Origin: Catellatospora sp. IY07-71
Lineage (GTDB): Bacteria > Actinomycetota > Actinomycetes > Mycobacteriales > Micromonosporaceae
Length of the DNA: 64,000 bases
Direction: 5' to 3'
Assembly (NCBI RefSeq): GCF_018326265.1
Contig: NZ_AP023360.1
Coordinates: 4,497,501-4,561,500 of the forward strand
Shown here: positions 60,695-64,000 of the stretch, piece by piece
Layout of the letters: each line of letters starts with the position of its first letter
How positions within the stretch are numbered: position 1 is the stretch's first letter
Program-made: the position numbers and the translations under genes
The notes under the pieces: model-generated
Databases searched by the model: none
What the model was told of the DNA's origin: nothing
The model's input: only the letters and a program-made list of their open reading frames with translations

Positions 60695-61202
60695 CGCGTG
60701 CGGGCAGCTGGTGCAGTTCGACCACGCTGAGCAGGCCGTTCGCGACCGTCGCGGTCAGGAAGGTGTGGTACGGCCGCCGTCGCCGGTCCGTCGGCGAGCC
60801 GGGATTGAGCAGCCGCAGGCCGTTCGGGGCCATGGTGTCCCAGGGGATGTGCGAGTGGCCGAAGACCAGCACGTCCGTGTCCGGGAAGGACGCCGCGCAG
60901 CGAGCCTCCCGGCCGCTCGCCGGGCCGGTCTCGTGCACCACCGCCAGCCGCAGCCCGTCCAGCTCGGCGCGCGCGACCTCCGGCAGCCGGGCGCGCAGGG
61001 CGGGGCCGTCGTTGTTGCCGTACACGCCGATCAGCCGGCGGGCGCGGGCCTCCAGCGCGTCGAGCAGCGCCACGTCGACCCAGTCCCCGGCGTGCACCAC
61101 CACGTCCGCGCCGTCCACCGCCGCCCACAGCGGCGCGGGCAGATCCCCGGCCCGTTTCGGCACGTGCGTGTCCGCCATGATCACCAGTCGCACGGCCTTC
61201 AC
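60690..61202 (-). CDS. YfcE/MJ0936-type metallophosphodiesterase
   Basis: 170 residues. Calcineurin-like motifs are complete: MADTHVPK (D-x-H), VVHAGDWVD (G-D), GVYGNNDGP (G-N-x-D), VVHETG and FGHSHIPWD (G-H-x-H). It probably hydrolyses phosphodiesters in the cytoplasm; the natural substrate is unknown. Its end overlaps operator 2 of the following operon. Confidence 0.9.
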   Translation of the reverse strand: MKAVRLVIMADTHVPKRAGDLPAPLWAAVDGADVVVHAGDWVDVALLDALEARARRLIGVYGNNDGPALRARLPEVARAELDGLRLAVVHETGPASGREARCAASFPDTDVLVFGHSHIPWDTMAPNGLRLLNPGSPTDRRRRPYHTFLTATVANGLLSVVELHQLPARV

Positions 61203-61217
61203 GCTACGCGTCCCGGG

Positions 61218-62114
61218 TCAGGCGGGCGCGAGGTACGCGGCGGTGGCGGTGCGGACGGCGGCGATGCAGGCCGACACCGCGGGATGACCGCCGGAGCCGC
61301 GACGGTACGCGAGCCGGGTGCGCCGGCGCGAGGGCAGCGGCACCAGCCGCACGCCGGGCGGCGCCTGCACCGCGCCGAGCTGCGGCACCAGGGCCACCCC
61401 CTGCCCGGCCGCGACCAGGGCGAGCACGGCGGTGAAGTCGTCGGCGTGATGGCGCACCCGGGGCTGGTAGCCGGCCGCCTGGCAGGTCCGCAGCGCCACG
61501 GTGTGGCACAGGGTGCCCGGCGTGCCCACGATCCAGGCGCTGTGCTCCACCGCGCCGACGGGGTCGTCGCCCGCCGGGTGCTCGGCGGGCAGCGCGAGGA
61601 AGACCGTCTCGTCGAGCAGCGGCTCCGACTCCACGGTCGGATCGGGCGTGACCGGCGCGAGGTCGTAGTCGTGCAGCAGCGCCACGTCCAGGCGGCGTTC
61701 GCGCAGCGCGTCGGGCATGTGCACCGGGTCCAGCTCGGTGACCATCAGGTCGAGGGCCGGGTGCTCGCGGCCCAGCGCGACCAGCGCGGCGGGCAGCAGG
61801 GTGCGCACCGCGGTCGGGAACGCGCCGATCCGGACGGTGCCCTGCAGGCCGCTGCGCGCGGCGGCCAGTGTCGCCGTCGCCGCCTCCAGCGCGGCCAGCA
61901 CCGTCTCGGCGTGCCGGACCAGCGCGGTGCCCGCCGGGGTGAGGGTGACGCCCCGTCCGGTGCGCTCCAGCAGCGGCACGCCCGCCTCCCGCTGCAACGT
62001 CGCGAGCTGCTGCGACACGGCGGAGGGGGAGTAGCTGTGGGCCTGCGCGACGGCGGCGATGGTGCCCAGCCGGGCCAGGTCGCGCAGCAGGCGCAGGCGG
62101 CGTACGTCAAGCAT
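61218..62114 (-). CDS. LysR-family transcriptional regulator
   Basis: 298 residues. The N-terminal winged helix-turn-helix (LRLLRDLARLGTIAAVAQAH, then SYSPSAVSQQLATLQREAGV) and linker helix precede the LysR effector domain (GTVRIGAFPTAVRTLLPAAL). Divergent from the DapA-like gene with 71 bp between starts, so it probably controls that gene. Confidence 0.9.
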   Translation of the reverse strand: MLDVRRLRLLRDLARLGTIAAVAQAHSYSPSAVSQQLATLQREAGVPLLERTGRGVTLTPAGTALVRHAETVLAALEAATATLAAARSGLQGTVRIGAFPTAVRTLLPAALVALGREHPALDLMVTELDPVHMPDALRERRLDVALLHDYDLAPVTPDPTVESEPLLDETVFLALPAEHPAGDDPVGAVEHSAWIVGTPGTLCHTVALRTCQAAGYQPRVRHHADDFTAVLALVAAGQGVALVPQLGAVQAPPGVRLVPLPSRRRTRLAYRRGSGGHPAVSACIAAVRTATAAYLAPA

Positions 62115-62185
62115 CAGCTCAGCTTACGGATCACATCAGAAACCGGAGCTGGTCCTTCCGGATCAGACCCGGCAGCATCGGTGGC
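62115..62185. promoter_or_regulatory. Divergent promoter region, LysR regulator and DapA-like gene
   Basis: 71 bp between the two starts. GGATCACATCAG and GGATCAGACCCG form an imperfect direct repeat, and TCCTTCCGGATC gives a short dyad; such sites could bind the LysR protein. No -35/-10 pair is clear. Confidence 0.35.
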
Positions 62186-63058
62186 ATGACGACACTGCAC
62201 GGGCTCTGGATCCCGCTGGTCACCCCGTTCGACACCGACGGCCGCGTGGCGCACGGCGCGCTGGAGCGGCTGGCCCACGACAGCCTCGACGCGGGCGCGA
62301 CCGGGCTGGTCGCCCTCGGCAGCACCGGCGAGCCGGGCGCGCTGACCGAACCGGAGAAGCAGGCCGTCGTGGCGACCGTCGCGCGGGTGTGCCGGGAGCG
62401 GTCGGCGCCGCTGATCGTCGGCGCGACCACGGCCGAGGCGCTGGCCGCGCTCGCGGAGGTGCCGGAGGTGACCGCGTCGCTGACCGTGGTGCCGCCGTTC
62501 GTCCGGCCCGGGGAGGCAGCCGTGGTGGCCCACTTCGCGCGGCTGGCCGCGGCGAGCCCGGTGCCGCTGGTCGTGTACGACATCCCGTACCGCACCGGGC
62601 AGTACCTGTCCGTGTCGGCGCTGCGGCAGCTGGCCGCCCTGCCGAACGTGGCCGGGGTGAAGTACGCCGCGGGCGGCCTCAACGAGGACACGATCGCGCT
62701 GCTGGCCGAACCGCTGCCTGGGTTCGCGGTGCTCGGCGGCGACGACGTGTTCATCTCCCCGCTGCTGGCGCTGGGCGCGCACGGCGGCATCCTCGCCTCC
62801 GCGCACCTGGCGACAGCGCAGTTCGCACAGCTCGTCACCGCCTGGCGGGACGGGTACGTGGCGCGCGCCCGCGGGCTCGGGCACCGGCTCGCGCCGCTGT
62901 CGCAGGCCCTGTTCGCCGAGCCCAACCCCACCGTGATCAAGGCCGCGCTGCACGCGCAGGGCCGCATCCCGACCCCCGCGGTGCGCCCGCCGCTGCTGGA
63001 GGCGCACCCCGACAGCACCGAGGTCGCGCTCAAGCGCCTCGCCGACATCGGCGGCTGA
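62186..63058 (+). CDS. Dihydrodipicolinate synthase family protein (class I aldolase)
   Basis: 290 residues. TIM-barrel DHDPS/NAL features: LWIPLVTPFDTDGRV, GLVALGSTGEPGALTEPEKQ (the G-S-T-G-E loop), the Tyr of VYDIPYRTG and the Schiff-base Lys of NVAGVKYAAGG. It could be a true DapA or a sugar-acid aldolase; location beside its own LysR regulator and away from lysine genes favours a catabolic aldolase. Confidence 0.88.
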   Translation: MTTLHGLWIPLVTPFDTDGRVAHGALERLAHDSLDAGATGLVALGSTGEPGALTEPEKQAVVATVARVCRERSAPLIVGATTAEALAALAEVPEVTASLTVVPPFVRPGEAAVVAHFARLAAASPVPLVVYDIPYRTGQYLSVSALRQLAALPNVAGVKYAAGGLNEDTIALLAEPLPGFAVLGGDDVFISPLLALGAHGGILASAHLATAQFAQLVTAWRDGYVARARGLGHRLAPLSQALFAEPNPTVIKAALHAQGRIPTPAVRPPLLEAHPDSTEVALKRLADIGG

Positions 63059-63128
63059 CCCCGGCCCCGCTCCGCGTTCACCTCACCCGGCCGCTGATGC
63101 GACCGGGTCGTGGCGCGCCCGCTCCCGG

Positions 63129-63566
63129 TCAGCGGGTGCCGAACTGCCACTCCAGGCCGGGGATCTGCGCGGCGGCCGCGGCCATGATCGCCTCGATCTC
63201 GGCGGACTCGACCGTGCTCGGCACCGTCGCGACGGCGAACTGCCGCTGCGGCGGCGCCTCGACGTAGCCGCCGACCGACTCGAACGCCTTGGCCAGCCAG
63301 GCCAGCGCGTGCTCGTCCAGCGCCGGGTCGGCGTACACCTGCACGCAGTCGTTCGGGCCGCGGCGCACCACCTGGAAGCCGCTCGCCTGCATCACCAGGA
63401 CGTCCCCGGCGGCGGCGCCGGTGACCACGCCGGGGCTGCCGAGCAGCTCGACGAGCCCGCCGGGCAGCTGCCGCGCGGGCAGCACCTCGGTGATCAGCTC
63501 GCCGTCGGGCTCGACGGCGGTGAGGCGGATGTGGCCGTACGAGTCGTCGGCGTCGTGCTCGGTCAT
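63129..63566 (-). CDS. DUF4265-like protein
   Basis: 145 residues from ATG 63566. Beta-rich N-terminus (HIRLTAVEPDGELITEVLPA) then VTGAAAGDVLVMQASGFQVV and a helical end (EAIMAAAAAQIPGLEWQFG). The layout resembles DUF4265, often immunity-like or of unknown function. Family call is tentative. Confidence 0.5.
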   Translation of the reverse strand: MTEHDADDSYGHIRLTAVEPDGELITEVLPARQLPGGLVELLGSPGVVTGAAAGDVLVMQASGFQVVRRGPNDCVQVYADPALDEHALAWLAKAFESVGGYVEAPPQRQFAVATVPSTVESAEIEAIMAAAAAQIPGLEWQFGTR

Positions 63567-63716
63567 GGCGGGGATCATGCCAGCCGCCCCCGGTCCGGCG
63601 GAAGCACCCCCGCCCGGCTCCCACGGCGGCCACCTGCGGCACAACCCTGTCACAACCCCGCGACAGCCGCGCCCGCGTACCCCTGTGGGCAGTCGAGGTT
63701 CGAAAGGAAGGTCGTG

Positions 63717-64000
63717 ATGAGACGGATCCCCCTGGCACTCGCCGCGGTGCTGCTGTGCGGCAGCGCGGTGGCGCTGTCCGTGCCCGCGCAGGCGGCGGGC
63801 ACCCCCGAGGACACGGCGATCGCCCGTGCGCTGGACGCCATCAAGCGAAACCCGGAGGCGGTACGCACCGCCGACGGCGACCGGTACGAGGTGTGGAAGG
63901 CGAACGTCACCGAGACCGGCGCCGCCCACGTCCGCTTCACCCGGCTCTTCAAGGGCCTGCCCGTCACCGGCGGCGACTTCGTCGTGCACCTCACCCCCGA
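63717..64000 (+). CDS. Secreted M4-type metallopeptidase, N-terminal part (runs off window)
   Basis: ATG 63717 behind GAAAGGAAGG. Signal peptide (LALAAVLLCGSAVALSVPAQ, then AAG) followed by the propeptide (VRFTRLFKGLPVTGGDFVVH), the FTP-like beginning of thermolysin/fungalysin precursors. The catalytic HExxH domain would lie beyond the right edge. Extracellular protease is likely; M4 versus M36 cannot be decided from this part. Confidence 0.7.
   Translation, partial: MRRIPLALAAVLLCGSAVALSVPAQAAGTPEDTAIARALDAIKRNPEAVRTADGDRYEVWKANVTETGAAHVRFTRLFKGLPVTGGDFVVHLTP

Overview
The window is high-GC (roughly 70-75%) DNA with the gene content of a filamentous actinobacterium. Frequent GTG starts, ATGA/GTGA overlaps, a SigE-family sigma factor, secreted glycan-degrading enzymes, an F420/LLM-type oxidoreductase and an actinomycete integrative and conjugative element (AICE) suggest Micromonosporaceae (Micromonospora/Actinoplanes/Catellatospora type). 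The family assignment is inference; no rRNA, tRNA or CRISPR array was recognised.

Layout. 1-3.75 kb: chromosomal genes (histidine kinase 3' end, GerMN-type lipoprotein, SigE sigma factor with a co-transcribed membrane protein, a convergent membrane protein). 3.79-20.67 kb: an integrated AICE of about 16.8 kb, bounded by 89-bp direct repeats that both encode the last 28 codons of a rhamnogalacturonan lyase. From left to right the element carries a membrane protein built of 26-residue repeats, a structured non-coding region, an IS3-family element that cuts off the end of an LRV-repeat gene, an IS701-family element with a TTAA target duplication, cargo (hypothetical, HD-domain), a Nudix/XRE-PLD control pair, and then a long tightly coupled operon: SCO3933-like regulator, membrane protein, FtsK-type transfer ATPase, small AICE proteins, DUF2637 protein, RepSA initiator, excisionase and integrase. 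The lyase beside the integrase stays full length because the element supplies a replacement 3' end.

20.6-25 kb: the lyase (CBM2 + PL11), a secreted protein and a septum-formation-family lipoprotein. 25-31.7 kb: a three-gene operon with no assigned function, made of a membrane-anchored coupling-protein-like NTPase without a normal P-loop lysine, a HerA/VirB4-like ATPase, and a protein with a PD-(D/E)xK-like C-terminus. It is the best candidate in the window for an undescribed transport or conflict system. 31.8-36.9 kb: an ABC-2 exporter, a zinc alcohol dehydrogenase, and a helix-hairpin-helix protein next to a kinase-fold protein. 36.9-50 kb: secreted proteins (M23 peptidase, GH71/99-like enzyme with two F5/8C modules, a 2163-residue RHS protein with a deaminase-like C-terminus followed by a likely immunity gene). 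50-64 kb: mixed metabolic and membrane genes (DinB, LLM, FUSC, GH3, AI-2E transporter, DUF1152, VOC, DUF4386, XRE/membrane pair with twin operators, phosphodiesterase, LysR/DapA-like pair, and the start of an M4-type protease).

Small palindromic sequences recur between genes: three copies of a 42-bp hairpin with conserved 14-bp arms, and longer single-copy inverted repeats near 35.5, 51.6 and 56.5 kb. They look like dispersed repeats and terminators typical of this family of bacteria.
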